Program-made: the position numbers and the translations under genes
In this document: positions 16,062 through 23,993 of the stretch, piece by piece
Layout: each line of letters begins with the position of its first letter
How positions within the stretch are numbered: the stretch's first letter is position 1
From: JAABRU01 sp964505535
GTDB taxonomy: Bacteria > Desulfobacterota > Desulfobacteria > Desulfobacterales > Desulfococcaceae
Reading direction: 5' to 3'
DNA: 64,000 nucleotides
Assembly: GCA_964505535.1 (NCBI GenBank)
Contig: CAZDIU010000002.1
Span: 1-64,000, forward strand
Notes under the pieces: generated by a model
What the model saw: only the letters and a program-made list of their open reading frames with translations
Database searches by the model: none
Told to the model about the DNA's origin: nothing

Positions 16062-16592
16062 TTACTCCACGGAGGCCACAGACACAATGACCGGATAGGG
16101 AATGGGATCATCGCGGGGCGGGACAGAAGCCACAATCTGGGAATAGTTGCTGGAGTAACTTGCCAGCGCAACCGCAGTGCCCACCTGAGATGCTTTCAGG
16201 GAACCGTCAGCCGTGACCACCAGCGCACCCAGGGATTTGCCCAGCCACCGGTAGGAAAAACCGCCCATGATTGGCTTGGAGGTATTGGCCGTGTCTGAAT
16301 TGCTGAAGGTAACGGATTCATCTTCCACGTTCACAGCAAAATCACCGGACGGGCCTGAAACCGATCCGTCTGTGATTTCTGCTGCGCGCAGTTCCAGATC
16401 GGACGGCTGCCGGAAACATCTGATGTAAATGGATTCTCCGAAGTCAAACTGTGACTTGGGTTCGCCTTCCGCGTCAATGTTCAGGGAATCATCCAGTTCC
16501 AGGGATATGCTGGCGTTTTCGTCTGTCCCTTCTCCGTCTTCAACATCTTTGGGACTTAAATTGATTGTGAGACTTGCGTATGCTTTAGCCAT
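16062..16592 (-). CDS. tail protein, paralogue of its neighbour
   Basis: 176 residues. MAKAYASLTI, then SLELDDSLNIDAEGEPKSQFDFGESIYIRCF aligns with the N-terminus of the downstream gene, so the pair arose by tandem duplication; this copy lacks the C-terminal prealbumin-like domain. Confidence 0.65.
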   Translation of the reverse strand: MAKAYASLTINLSPKDVEDGEGTDENASISLELDDSLNIDAEGEPKSQFDFGESIYIRCFRQPSDLELRAAEITDGSVSGPSGDFAVNVEDESVTFSNSDTANTSKPIMGGFSYRWLGKSLGALVVTADGSLKASQVGTAVALASYSSNYSQIVASVPPRDDPIPYPVIVSVASVE

Positions 16593-16863
16593 CTATGATT
16601 ACCTCTTTCCTGTCGGAAGTGTCAGTCATGCCGATGTCAGATGTGATGTACCGCTGTCCGTCCGACATGGTGGTGAGCAGCACCATCGCACCGATTTTCA
16701 CTTCTCCGATATTGCTTTTGCAGTTCTGCACGGTTTTTCCGTATTTCACGGCATAGATATTATTCCCCATCGCACGGATGACCTCACCTGTCACCATGCC
16801 CCGGGCTGTGACAGACTGATACTGCCGGAAAACAAGAAAATTTGTCAGGGAATAAGAAGACAT
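16585..16863 (-). CDS. small tail protein, OB-like
   Basis: 92 residues. ARGMVTGEVIRAMGNNIYAVKYG...VKIGAMVLLTTMSDGQRYITSDIG has the spacing of a small beta barrel, like the DUF2190/tail-tip OB proteins. It overlaps both neighbours. Confidence 0.6.
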   Translation of the reverse strand: MSSYSLTNFLVFRQYQSVTARGMVTGEVIRAMGNNIYAVKYGKTVQNCKSNIGEVKIGAMVLLTTMSDGQRYITSDIGMTDTSDRKEVIIDG

Positions 16864-18851
16864 TTCACCGCCTCAATTTCATTCCATATGGCAGGGCCGT
16901 CAAAGGTGATGGTGACTCTCTGCACTTTGTACGCGCCAATGACTTCTATCCGGGGAACGTTGATTTCAATAATGGTTCCGTCACTGCATCTGTCATGATA
17001 CGGGGCACGGATGGAAACCTTGTGCCGGTCATATTTCTTTTCATCAATTTCCGCTGTGCCGCGTTCCACAGCCGCAGATTCCGAACTGATCATCACATCT
17101 GAAATCGGGTCCATCTCTTTGGGCGGATCCTCCGCTGTCCGGACATACACACACAGTCCGGACGGGTCGGTTCCGGAATATCCCAGCACGGCAATCAGGG
17201 CTTCCACCGAATCTGTATCCACCCGGTATCTGTGATATTCGCTCTTATACCGGATGTCACAGATGGCCCACATGCCGTCTATGGTCAGGTCTTTGGAATA
17301 CGGGGTAAAGAAAACATCCCCTTCGCCCGGGACTGCGCCGATCCATTTTTTCTGAAGAATCTGCGTGATTGGCTTGGACACAGAGCCGGTTCCCTCTTTG
17401 AACTCCACCCGTTCATAATACGGATCGTCCTCTTTTTCCATTACAGGAAATTCAATTTCGTGTTTGCCCAGAAAGGTTACGCCCTCTCCGGCTGTGGCAA
17501 AGGCTTCCACATTCTCCGGCTGGATACCGTTTTTCCAGTACACCCGCAGGTGAACCGTCTGTCCAACTGTCGGTCCGGACTCCTCCAGTTCAATTTCCGG
17601 GGTTTCCAGGCTTTCGGTTCCCACATTGGAAATTTCAACAGCAGTGTAACCTTCCCCTTTCACACGCTCCGCAGAGATGGAATCCTCAACAACGCCTGTG
17701 CGCTCATACACAATTTCCCCGACTGTGATTTTGCAGGGCCGGGCAATCCATTTGCGCCGGACAGTCAGCGTGCCGTCATCAGCGGATCGCACAATGGAGC
17801 CAATGGCAGATGCGATTTTCTGCACTGCCTCAATGCTGTCAGAAGGCCAGTCTGCGGTTTCCGGCAATACCCAGTCCAGAGTGCTCCAAGTCACAGTGCC
17901 GTGTTCAATCATGGCACTGGCAAGAGCGGAAGCTGACATTTTCCCGTTCATGGCAGGCGCAGACCAGCCCGGACTGAATTCTGCATTGTTCCGCACACCC
18001 GGACTGTAACCGTCCAAAGTAAATGTATTTTCTCCGGATGCCTTGCGGTTGTCAATGGTAAACAGAAAGATACGGGACCCGACACGGATTTCAATTCTTG
18101 CCTCACCCGGTTTCACATCCGGATCACATTCAAAGAACAGATCCATATCCGATGATGTGATGGAAACCGTGTTGTGCACATAGCTTTCATCCAATGTGAC
18201 AGAACATGCTGTGACCCGGTGTTTGCAGGGCTTCCCGTCAATGTAAATTTCATACCCCCCGGTAATGGGCGGAAGTCCTTCCGGTGTTTCCGGTGCAGGG
18301 ATTGCTTCGGTATCTTCCGCTGGGAAAATGACAGAAGAAGCAGGTTCTCCGATTTGATTCAGCAGGGAAAGCCGGGACCGCAGCAGATATTTTTCCTGAA
18401 TTTCTGTAAACAGATGCAGCGGAACCATAATCGGCTCGTTCCGCAGAGTGGTCAGCACAGAAAGTCTGCTGAATATTCGGGTGGCTGCCTGTTCCTCCGG
18501 CATTTCCGTCAGCAGACTTAACCTGCTCAGAATACGGGTGGCAGATGCGGATTCAGGCATTTCCGTCAGCAGATGCAGTCGGCTGAATCTGCGGGAAATT
18601 TCTGCCGAATCTGCCAGTTCGCACAGCAGATGCAGAGACGTGAATATCCTGGCCGCCTCTGCCGGGTCCGCCTGCAGTTCACACAAAACAGAGAATCTGC
18701 TGATGATCGGAATGCCGAAATTGCAGACAGAACAGATTCCTGTGCGGGTTTCCGTTCCTGTCTGAACAGAAAGCAGTGTCCGCAGTTCTGAAGATCCCAG
18801 CAGATGCAGCCTTGTTTCTGACTGCTTGTTTCCGGAAAAAAGAAGCAGCAT
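16845..18851 (-). CDS. tail tip/hub protein with N-terminal repeats
   Basis: 668 residues. Residues about 50-175 hold seven degenerate repeats of roughly 20 residues ending in LHLLTEM/LSLLTEM/LSVLTTL (consensus SRLxLLTEMPExxxATRI). The rest reads like a hub or late-control-type protein: SVTLDESYVHNTVSITSSDMDLFF, GEARIEIRVGSRIFLFTIDN, DGTLTVRRKWI, and a final KVQRVTITFDG. The family of the C-terminal part is moderately sure; the repeat block is not one I recognise in tail hubs. Confidence 0.65.
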   Translation of the reverse strand: MLLLFSGNKQSETRLHLLGSSELRTLLSVQTGTETRTGICSVCNFGIPIISRFSVLCELQADPAEAARIFTSLHLLCELADSAEISRRFSRLHLLTEMPESASATRILSRLSLLTEMPEEQAATRIFSRLSVLTTLRNEPIMVPLHLFTEIQEKYLLRSRLSLLNQIGEPASSVIFPAEDTEAIPAPETPEGLPPITGGYEIYIDGKPCKHRVTACSVTLDESYVHNTVSITSSDMDLFFECDPDVKPGEARIEIRVGSRIFLFTIDNRKASGENTFTLDGYSPGVRNNAEFSPGWSAPAMNGKMSASALASAMIEHGTVTWSTLDWVLPETADWPSDSIEAVQKIASAIGSIVRSADDGTLTVRRKWIARPCKITVGEIVYERTGVVEDSISAERVKGEGYTAVEISNVGTESLETPEIELEESGPTVGQTVHLRVYWKNGIQPENVEAFATAGEGVTFLGKHEIEFPVMEKEDDPYYERVEFKEGTGSVSKPITQILQKKWIGAVPGEGDVFFTPYSKDLTIDGMWAICDIRYKSEYHRYRVDTDSVEALIAVLGYSGTDPSGLCVYVRTAEDPPKEMDPISDVMISSESAAVERGTAEIDEKKYDRHKVSIRAPYHDRCSDGTIIEINVPRIEVIGAYKVQRVTITFDGPAIWNEIEAVKCLLIP

Positions 18852-18854
18852 GGC

Positions 18855-20276
18855 TTACTGTGAAATTACGCAGATGCCGACATGATTGACCGGGGCCGCG
18901 CTGGTGGATGCGGGGACAATCTGTTTTGCCCAGATTGGATACTCCCCGACATGTGTTTTAAAAGTGATCTGCTTTCCGGTCACGGGCGAACCCATCCAGC
19001 CGGTGTTCAGCAAAGTGAAATACGGGGTTCCGGTACTGGGATTCACCGGGGAAAAACCGGTGCTGATGTTTCCGGTTCCCACAGATCCGGAAAACAGCCC
19101 GGCACAGATGAATGCAGTGGAAGAGGTAAAGGTGATTGTCCAGTCATCTTCCACACAGCCCTTGTTCAGACAGGTCAGAGGATACGTGGTATCATCATAC
19201 AGATTGTCCGCGTCTGTGAACGTGTCATACGTTGCCACTGCCTCGGCCAGTTCCGGCAGACAAGCGGCAATGTAAGTGTTTGCAGTGAGATAGGGATTTG
19301 CCACCTGCTCCGCAAGGGTCACGGTGCATACACTCCCTGACCACGACCAGAATTTGTCGTAATAAGTGCAGGTGATATCGGTGCTGTTGTCCGGAGGCTG
19401 TGTAAACGTAATCGGGGTTGTCCATGCGCCGGTGGACATGTTGAGTTGACCCGCGGAACAGTACCCGGAGCAGGAACCGTCCGCATTGACCGTAACTGTC
19501 TGGGCTGTTCCGCTGACGGTCACTGAGATAACCGGCCGGTAATCGTCAAAGGGATTCACGCCGTTGGTGATGTTGGCAAGGGTGCTGAGTGTCGGAGTCT
19601 GACTGCTGCCGTTTCCGGCGCCGATCACTTCGTTTTCCGTAAGACCCGTGGGCAGCCGTCTGAATTCGTAACTGCCGGTGTCAACGGTTTCCACTTCATC
19701 GTTTCCCAGATACCGGCCTTTGGGATAGTTGATGTCATCGGTATAGGCGATCCGTGTCCAAGTGTCTGTGATAAACTGGACAGAATCTCCGGGTTTCACA
19801 TCCGCAGCAATGGTCTGGGACGCCTTGTAATAATTGCTGATATACAGCAGCCCGCCCGGGACAAAACCGGATTCTGTGCCCTCAAACTCTGCGGACACGG
19901 TTGTTTCACCGCCGGAAAGCGCAGTGGAAAGTTTGCCGCATCCCACCAAAGTCGGATTGCCTGCGGAAATGGTGGCCTGCGTATCCCTTGCCGCACCTTT
20001 GGCAAGATAATATCTGTCCCCCGCGTTGCTCTGGTTGGTCAGAAAGGCAGTCACCAGATAAGCGATTTCCGCAGGGGTCACTGCGCTTCGGTTCTGCCAG
20101 AAGGCTTTCCGCCATCTGGTAATTCCTGCTGCGCGCTCTGCTGCTGCAACCATGGGGAACAGATTGTTCAGTCCCCATTCTGTGACAGCAGATGCACTGC
20201 TGCGCCCGCCGTTTGCTCCGGTGTCTGTCACGGTTGCGGATTTTGCGTATTTCACATCAGTTGTTTCTATTGACAT
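18855..20276 (-). CDS. large tail protein
   Basis: 473 residues, Ser/Thr/Gly-rich, beta-structured. It contains repeated TV(S/T)ADG-like strands and several Cys (GSCSGYCSAG, NKGCVEDDW). No catalytic motif. Lies between the lipoprotein and hub genes, so a distal tail component. Four bases from the hub gene. Confidence 0.6.
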   Translation of the reverse strand: MSIETTDVKYAKSATVTDTGANGGRSSASAVTEWGLNNLFPMVAAAERAAGITRWRKAFWQNRSAVTPAEIAYLVTAFLTNQSNAGDRYYLAKGAARDTQATISAGNPTLVGCGKLSTALSGGETTVSAEFEGTESGFVPGGLLYISNYYKASQTIAADVKPGDSVQFITDTWTRIAYTDDINYPKGRYLGNDEVETVDTGSYEFRRLPTGLTENEVIGAGNGSSQTPTLSTLANITNGVNPFDDYRPVISVTVSGTAQTVTVNADGSCSGYCSAGQLNMSTGAWTTPITFTQPPDNSTDITCTYYDKFWSWSGSVCTVTLAEQVANPYLTANTYIAACLPELAEAVATYDTFTDADNLYDDTTYPLTCLNKGCVEDDWTITFTSSTAFICAGLFSGSVGTGNISTGFSPVNPSTGTPYFTLLNTGWMGSPVTGKQITFKTHVGEYPIWAKQIVPASTSAAPVNHVGICVISQ

Positions 20277-20280
20277 TGTT

Positions 20281-21021
20281 TCACTCCGTTACTGCGGGTT
20301 CTGCCGGAAGTATATTTTCCGTTGTGGAATTGTCATTGTCATGTGTGCTGTTATCGGAATTGTCCGAATTGTCGGACTGGTCGGAATTATCGGTTGTGTT
20401 CCCGGAACTGGTGATGTTCAGCGTCCGGGTGTCGGTTGTGGTGCTGGTTACAGAATTGTCGGTCGTGTTCCCGGAATCTGACACGGTGACAGTTTTGGAT
20501 TTGTCCTCGGTGTTACCGGAATTGGAACTGTCTGTGCTGGAATTGCCGGAATCGGAAACAGATACGGTTTTATTGGCCTGATTTGCATTGGTGACGGTAT
20601 TGGAAACATTGCTTACCGTGCCGGATACATCCCGGATGGCAGAGAATATCTCATGCCCCAGAACGCCTGCGGTGACACCGTAAACAGCGGCTTTGCCAAA
20701 TTCCAAAGCATATTTTGCGCCCGGAGCCGGGTCCGGAGCAGACGGCAGGTTTACATTGAACACCGGCACTGCCTCAGATGTGTCGCTGCCGATGAAGATC
20801 ACACTGCCCTGTCCGGATGCCGAATGCTGAATTGCCGCAATCTTCAGAGCAGTCTGCTGCCGGATTTCCTCTGCCTTGAGATTGTAATAGGCAGCCGCAG
20901 CCTGCGCCTGTGCTGCGTTGATTTGAGACACAGACTGGGAATAGCTCTGATAGGTTTTGTCATATCCTGCACACCCGGAAAACAGTGTCAGGGCAATGGC
21001 AATGAGGGTGTTTGTTTTCAT
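20281..21021 (-). CDS. lipoprotein with Ser/Asn/Asp-rich tail
   Basis: 246 residues. MKTNTLIAIALTLFSGCAG is a lipoprotein signal with lipobox FSGC. A helical stretch follows (INAAQAQAAAAYYNLKAEEIRQQTALKIAAIQ), then a low-complexity C-terminus of repeated SDSGN, TTDNS and DNSDNS units. The encoding DNA (20285-20600) is repetitive. A lipoprotein in a tail operon may act in superinfection exclusion or receptor blocking; that is inference. Confidence 0.7.
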   Translation of the reverse strand: MKTNTLIAIALTLFSGCAGYDKTYQSYSQSVSQINAAQAQAAAAYYNLKAEEIRQQTALKIAAIQHSASGQGSVIFIGSDTSEAVPVFNVNLPSAPDPAPGAKYALEFGKAAVYGVTAGVLGHEIFSAIRDVSGTVSNVSNTVTNANQANKTVSVSDSGNSSTDSSNSGNTEDKSKTVTVSDSGNTTDNSVTSTTTDTRTLNITSSGNTTDNSDQSDNSDNSDNSTHDNDNSTTENILPAEPAVTE

Positions 21022-21022
21022 T

Positions 21023-21364
21023 TTATGCCGCCATTTTGCTGTCAAAGGTTCTGCGCATGTCAAACTCTGCTTTTTTCCCGGCGTTCCAGTTTTTTACTGG
21101 CCGCAGATAGCCAACCACGCGGGAATACATTTCGGTTTCCTGATCATATGCCGGATTTTTTGCATAGCACGCAGGGCATTTTATTTTCCGTTCTCCGGAT
21201 TGCAGCGTGTAAACCGCGCCGCCTTCAATGTGAAATCCGTCTTCCAGAGCATCAATGAAAATTTTGATTTTCTTTTTGCAGTCACAGCACGGGCCTTCAA
21301 AAAAAACACCGCATTCCCACGCGTTCTGTTCATCAAAAAAAGTGTGCAGTTGTTCAATGTTCAT
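21023..21364 (-). CDS. free-standing NrdD-like zinc and glycyl-radical domain
   Basis: 113 residues. The second half carries a zinc ribbon (CCDCKKK and CPACYAKN) followed by YSRVVGYLRPVKNWNAGKKAEF and RRTFD, which reads as the C-terminal end of class III anaerobic ribonucleotide reductase NrdD, where the Gly of the R-V-x-G-Y motif is the radical site. The whole 10-stranded catalytic barrel is missing, so this is only the C-terminal module. Phage T4 carries a stand-alone glycyl-radical protein (Y06I/GrcA-like) that repairs pyruvate formate-lyase; by analogy this could be a spare part for NrdD. Start 21364 after GGAG. It sits, oddly, in the tail operon. Confidence 0.7.
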   Translation of the reverse strand: MNIEQLHTFFDEQNAWECGVFFEGPCCDCKKKIKIFIDALEDGFHIEGGAVYTLQSGERKIKCPACYAKNPAYDQETEMYSRVVGYLRPVKNWNAGKKAEFDMRRTFDSKMAA

Positions 21365-21365
21365 G

Positions 21366-21779
21366 TCATATCTCCTGAAAGTTGATGGTGAACCCGTAAA
21401 AATTGTCCGTGTCTTCATAACTCGGTTTTCCTGCCTGAACCGGTGAGGCTGATACAGCGGGAGGGTTTTCATTGGCAACAAAACGCACACGGAACCATTG
21501 GCCCCAGTATTCCAGAAAATACAGTGCTTTGGGAACAGAGGCCAGTGCCAGAGTTGAACGGACAACAGCCCATGTAACCCGCCCGCGGGAACCTTCCGGG
21601 GCCAGGGTAATCATGCGTCCGTAGGCATAATCCTCAAACACAATGGGCGTATCTGCCAAAGATTTCACCGCAACAGCTTTGACCCCGGTATGCGAAGTCA
21701 TATCCTGCATTGCCAGTTCATCCGGCAGTGTCACCAAAATTTCTGTTTTTTCAATATCCCAAATGCGGATATGATCCAT
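21366..21779 (-). CDS. tail protein next to the tape measure
   Basis: 137 residues. MDHIRIWDIEKTEILVTLPDELAM then beta-rich, with WGQWFRVRFVANENP near the C-terminus; resembles distal tail or tail-tip assembly proteins that follow the tape measure. Start 21779 is chosen for GGGGGAG five bases upstream; ATG 21791 has no site. Before cassette insertion this gene probably lay directly behind the tape-measure gene. Confidence 0.65.
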   Translation of the reverse strand: MDHIRIWDIEKTEILVTLPDELAMQDMTSHTGVKAVAVKSLADTPIVFEDYAYGRMITLAPEGSRGRVTWAVVRSTLALASVPKALYFLEYWGQWFRVRFVANENPPAVSASPVQAGKPSYEDTDNFYGFTINFQEI

Positions 21780-21867
21780 ATTCTCCCCCATTTGTTTTAC
21801 CTGCATTGCCGAAAAACCGGCTGTTTTCAGGATCGCCTGAAAATACGAAAAAAGCAACAGAAAATAC

Positions 21868-21896
21868 TTGCAAAAAAGCGGTTTGCCGTGTATGCT
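21868..21896 (+). promoter_or_regulatory. promoter facing into the cassette array
   Basis: TTGCAA (21868-21873), 17-base spacer, TATGCT (21891-21896). It points to the + strand cassette genes, against the surrounding late operon. A perfect hairpin TTTTCAGG-atcg-CCTGAAAA lies just upstream (21825-21844). Confidence 0.5.
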
Positions 21897-21935
21897 CGGA
21901 AAAACTTGGGACTGCAAAAAAGGGAGATGATAAGA

Positions 21936-22310
21936 ATGCAAATTGCAAGGGAAGAACCAAGACAGATAAACAAAAAGGCTGTGGCCGCAGTTGTGTCTGC
22001 CTTTCTGCTGACCGGACTGCTGTTTGCAGCATACAAAAGCCCGTTTTACCGGGAGTATGTTTTTAAAAAATCCGCCACAGCATACCTGCGGGAACGGATG
22101 AAAGACCCTGATTCTCTGAAGATTCTTGAATGGGGAAAATTTGAACCTGTTCCGGAAAAGGACAGGGCGGAATATTCTTTTATGAAAGCGGCGCACTGGA
22201 GTGTCAGTGTGAAATACTCAGGCACAAATTCTTACGGCGGCAGGGTAAGCACTGAGGTGAATCTGCTGCTGAACGCAGAGGGGGTATGCTATTATGATTA
22301 CGGGGGGTGA
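21936..22310 (+). CDS. membrane-anchored protein of cassette 1
   Basis: 124 residues. One N-terminal membrane segment (AVAAVVSAFLLTGLLFAAY) and an exported domain with YLRERMKDPDSLKILEW and VSVKYSGTNSYGGRVSTEVNLLLNAEG. This follows the pattern of small secreted proteins in which a K/RDPDS/T start leads to a conserved sandwich (…N-S-F/Y-G-G…). ATG 21936 has AGGGAGA nine bases upstream. Opposite strand to the late genes; belongs to the cassette region. Confidence 0.65.
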   Translation: MQIAREEPRQINKKAVAAVVSAFLLTGLLFAAYKSPFYREYVFKKSATAYLRERMKDPDSLKILEWGKFEPVPEKDRAEYSFMKAAHWSVSVKYSGTNSYGGRVSTEVNLLLNAEGVCYYDYGG

Positions 22311-22326
22311 AAAAGAAAGTAAGAAT

Positions 22327-22527
22327 ATGAATTGCAGAATATGGTCTTTTGCATTTTATTCAATTTGTTATGAATCTATTATATGGGGTGTTTTTGGGTG
22401 GGGTGTTTTCGCAAAAGGAGCTTCTGCGTGGTGGTTTATTTTAGCTGTCTTTTTATCCATTTCCCAACTTAAACCAAAGCATTTTGGAATCAATCCATGC
22501 TTTGACAGAACACCTGTGGCGGAGTGA
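22327..22527 (+). CDS. small membrane protein of cassette 1
   Basis: 66 residues with one or two hydrophobic segments (ESIIWGVFGWGVFAKGASAWWFILAVFLSI). ATG 22327; an in-frame ATG at 22294 overlaps the previous gene. It ends five bases before the first core box of attC site C, the usual position of a cassette gene end. Confidence 0.6.
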   Translation: MNCRIWSFAFYSICYESIIWGVFGWGVFAKGASAWWFILAVFLSISQLKPKHFGINPCFDRTPVAE

Positions 22528-22532
22528 TAAAA

Positions 22533-22594
22533 ACATAACCCATCGTTCAAGCGGACGGGCAAAAAGACGCCCGCCGCTTAACTCTATGTTATGC
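22533..22594 (+). other. integron attC site C
   Basis: ACATAAC (22533-22539) and GTTATGC (22588-22594) are the outer boxes. GTTcAAGCGGaCGGGC pairs with GCCCGCCGCTTAAC, leaving one C and one A unpaired on this strand. Nearly identical to site A, 13.5 kb away. Confidence 0.92.
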
Positions 22595-22658
22595 TTCTTT
22601 AAATTAAGAAAGGAGATAGCCATTGTATATTTGTAATTTAAAAAAGAGTGAGGAATAT

Positions 22659-23573
22659 ATGAAAATTACGTATTATACTTATTTTGTAAAAAATAACAAT
22701 GGCATGTGGCATCATAATTTACTTCCTTTTCTGCATAGATTTGTAGAATATAATAATCCAGAATTTAAAAAAACATTCACTTATTCTCAAAATCAATTGT
22801 ATCTTTTTAAATTAACTAATCATATTTTCTTGTTTGTAATCACAAAAGACTCTGAAATAATAAAAACTATAGATTCAGAAGCATTGAATTATGGAGATAT
22901 TTATCAAAGGTTACAAGAAGATGAGCGGCTTGGATTTGCATCTTATATATATGTAGACAATTTGTTTTACGGAATAGGCTCAACTATAGGTGGTCCTAAA
23001 AACACAGTATGGTTAGATTTTATAAATCAAATATTTATGAAGTTAAATATCGGTAAATATACGATTGATTCATTTCCATTACCATCAATGGCCACAAGAG
23101 ATGAAATATTAAAAATGGATATTGTAGGCAGGACTACTTTTGAAATAGATAACTCTAATGATTTTGCGAAACAGATTATGGGGCTTTTTTGTGCTGATGT
23201 CAACGAAATTGACTGTCTTGAGGTAATAATCAAACCAAAAAGTAAAAAAAGCATAATAAACAGCTTTGCTAAATTATGTGGCAGTCTCAATGATGATGGG
23301 TTGAAAAAATTTTTGGTCAAAGCAAAAGCATCTATTGAAGATTCTTTAAAAGACTTCTATATTGTTGGGAAAGGATATGTTTCTGATAGCATTAAATCTC
23401 GTGATGATTTTAATATCTGTGAAGAAATTACTGATAAAATATCTAATAATCCAATATTAAATGAAAAAATTCAAGAATTCATAATAGATGAAAGGTTTTA
23501 TAGCGATGAAATTCAAGATATTACTTGTTTTAATAGCATTGATAATTGGAGGCGTATTCTACTTAATAATTGA
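22659..23573 (+). CDS. rexA: RexA-like exclusion protein in an integron cassette
   Basis: 304 residues; lambda RexA is 279. Matches along its length, by memory of RexA: KNNNG near the N-terminus, LYLFKLTNHIFLFVITK, QEDERLGFASYIYVD (RexA has DDESLGFPSFLFVE), GP...LDF, IVGRTTFEI (FIGRTTVKV), CLEVIIKPKSKKSI (SLDIVIKPKFKRDI) and FYIVGKGYVS (HYLSEKGHLS). RexA binds DNA and, on phage attack, activates RexB to depolarise the membrane. ATG 22659 gives the RexA-like N-terminus; TTG 22623 with AAGGAG is an alternative. Very AT-rich compared with neighbouring phage genes. Followed, with overlap, by a RexB-like gene and closed by attC site D. Confidence 0.85.
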   Translation: MKITYYTYFVKNNNGMWHHNLLPFLHRFVEYNNPEFKKTFTYSQNQLYLFKLTNHIFLFVITKDSEIIKTIDSEALNYGDIYQRLQEDERLGFASYIYVDNLFYGIGSTIGGPKNTVWLDFINQIFMKLNIGKYTIDSFPLPSMATRDEILKMDIVGRTTFEIDNSNDFAKQIMGLFCADVNEIDCLEVIIKPKSKKSIINSFAKLCGSLNDDGLKKFLVKAKASIEDSLKDFYIVGKGYVSDSIKSRDDFNICEEITDKISNNPILNEKIQEFIIDERFYSDEIQDITCFNSIDNWRRILLNN

Positions 23574-23928
23574 TACCGCCATCCCTTTAGATGTGCTTAA
23601 CAAATTGTTTAGCAAAATTGATATTGTAAGCACAATAATTGCTACTTTCAGCTTTACTATGGCTGGTTTTTTAGCAACAATAATCGCGTTGCTTTTAGGT
23701 TTAAGCAATAGACATTTCTTTAAAAAATACAAACATTATGGACATTTAAAAAACCTACTGTTCTTATATTTTTCTACTTTGGTCTTTCTGTTTATCAATT
23801 ACGGAATCAGCATCTTTTCGTTTTGTAATATAATACTGCTTAAAATAATGATAAGTATATCATTTTTAAATATAGTCCAAATTTTTTTTATTAGTTTGGC
23901 GGCATATGTATTAAGCAAAAAAGCATAA
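23506..23928 (+). CDS. rexB: RexB-like four-helix membrane protein
   Basis: 140 residues (lambda RexB 144) with four hydrophobic segments: LLVLIALIIGGVFYLI, TIIATFSFTMAGFLATIIALLLG, LLFLYFSTLVFLFINYGISI and IMISISFLNIVQIFFISLAAYV. A basic loop (NRHFFKKYKHYGHLKN) follows helix 2, as in RexB (SRTRRLAKIREYGYM). The gene overlaps rexA by 68 bp. Start 23506 has GAAAGG upstream; 23488 is also possible. RexB forms the ion channel that aborts infection. Its TAA lies inside the first box of attC site D, so rexA-rexB form a two-gene cassette. Confidence 0.8.
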   Translation: MKFKILLVLIALIIGGVFYLIIDTAIPLDVLNKLFSKIDIVSTIIATFSFTMAGFLATIIALLLGLSNRHFFKKYKHYGHLKNLLFLYFSTLVFLFINYGISIFSFCNIILLKIMISISFLNIVQIFFISLAAYVLSKKA

Positions 23929-23978
23929 CCAGTCGTTCCACCGGACGGCGAAAGCCGCCGGTGAACTTGTTGTTAGAT
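23923..23978 (+). other. integron attC site D
   Basis: GCATAAC (23923-23929) and GTTAGAT (23972-23978, a full GTTRRRY match). GTTCcACCGGaCGGC pairs with GCCGCCGGTGAAC across a GAAA loop with two extrahelical bases. Closes the rexAB cassette. Confidence 0.92.
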
Positions 23979-23993
23979 GTATGGAGGTAAATC

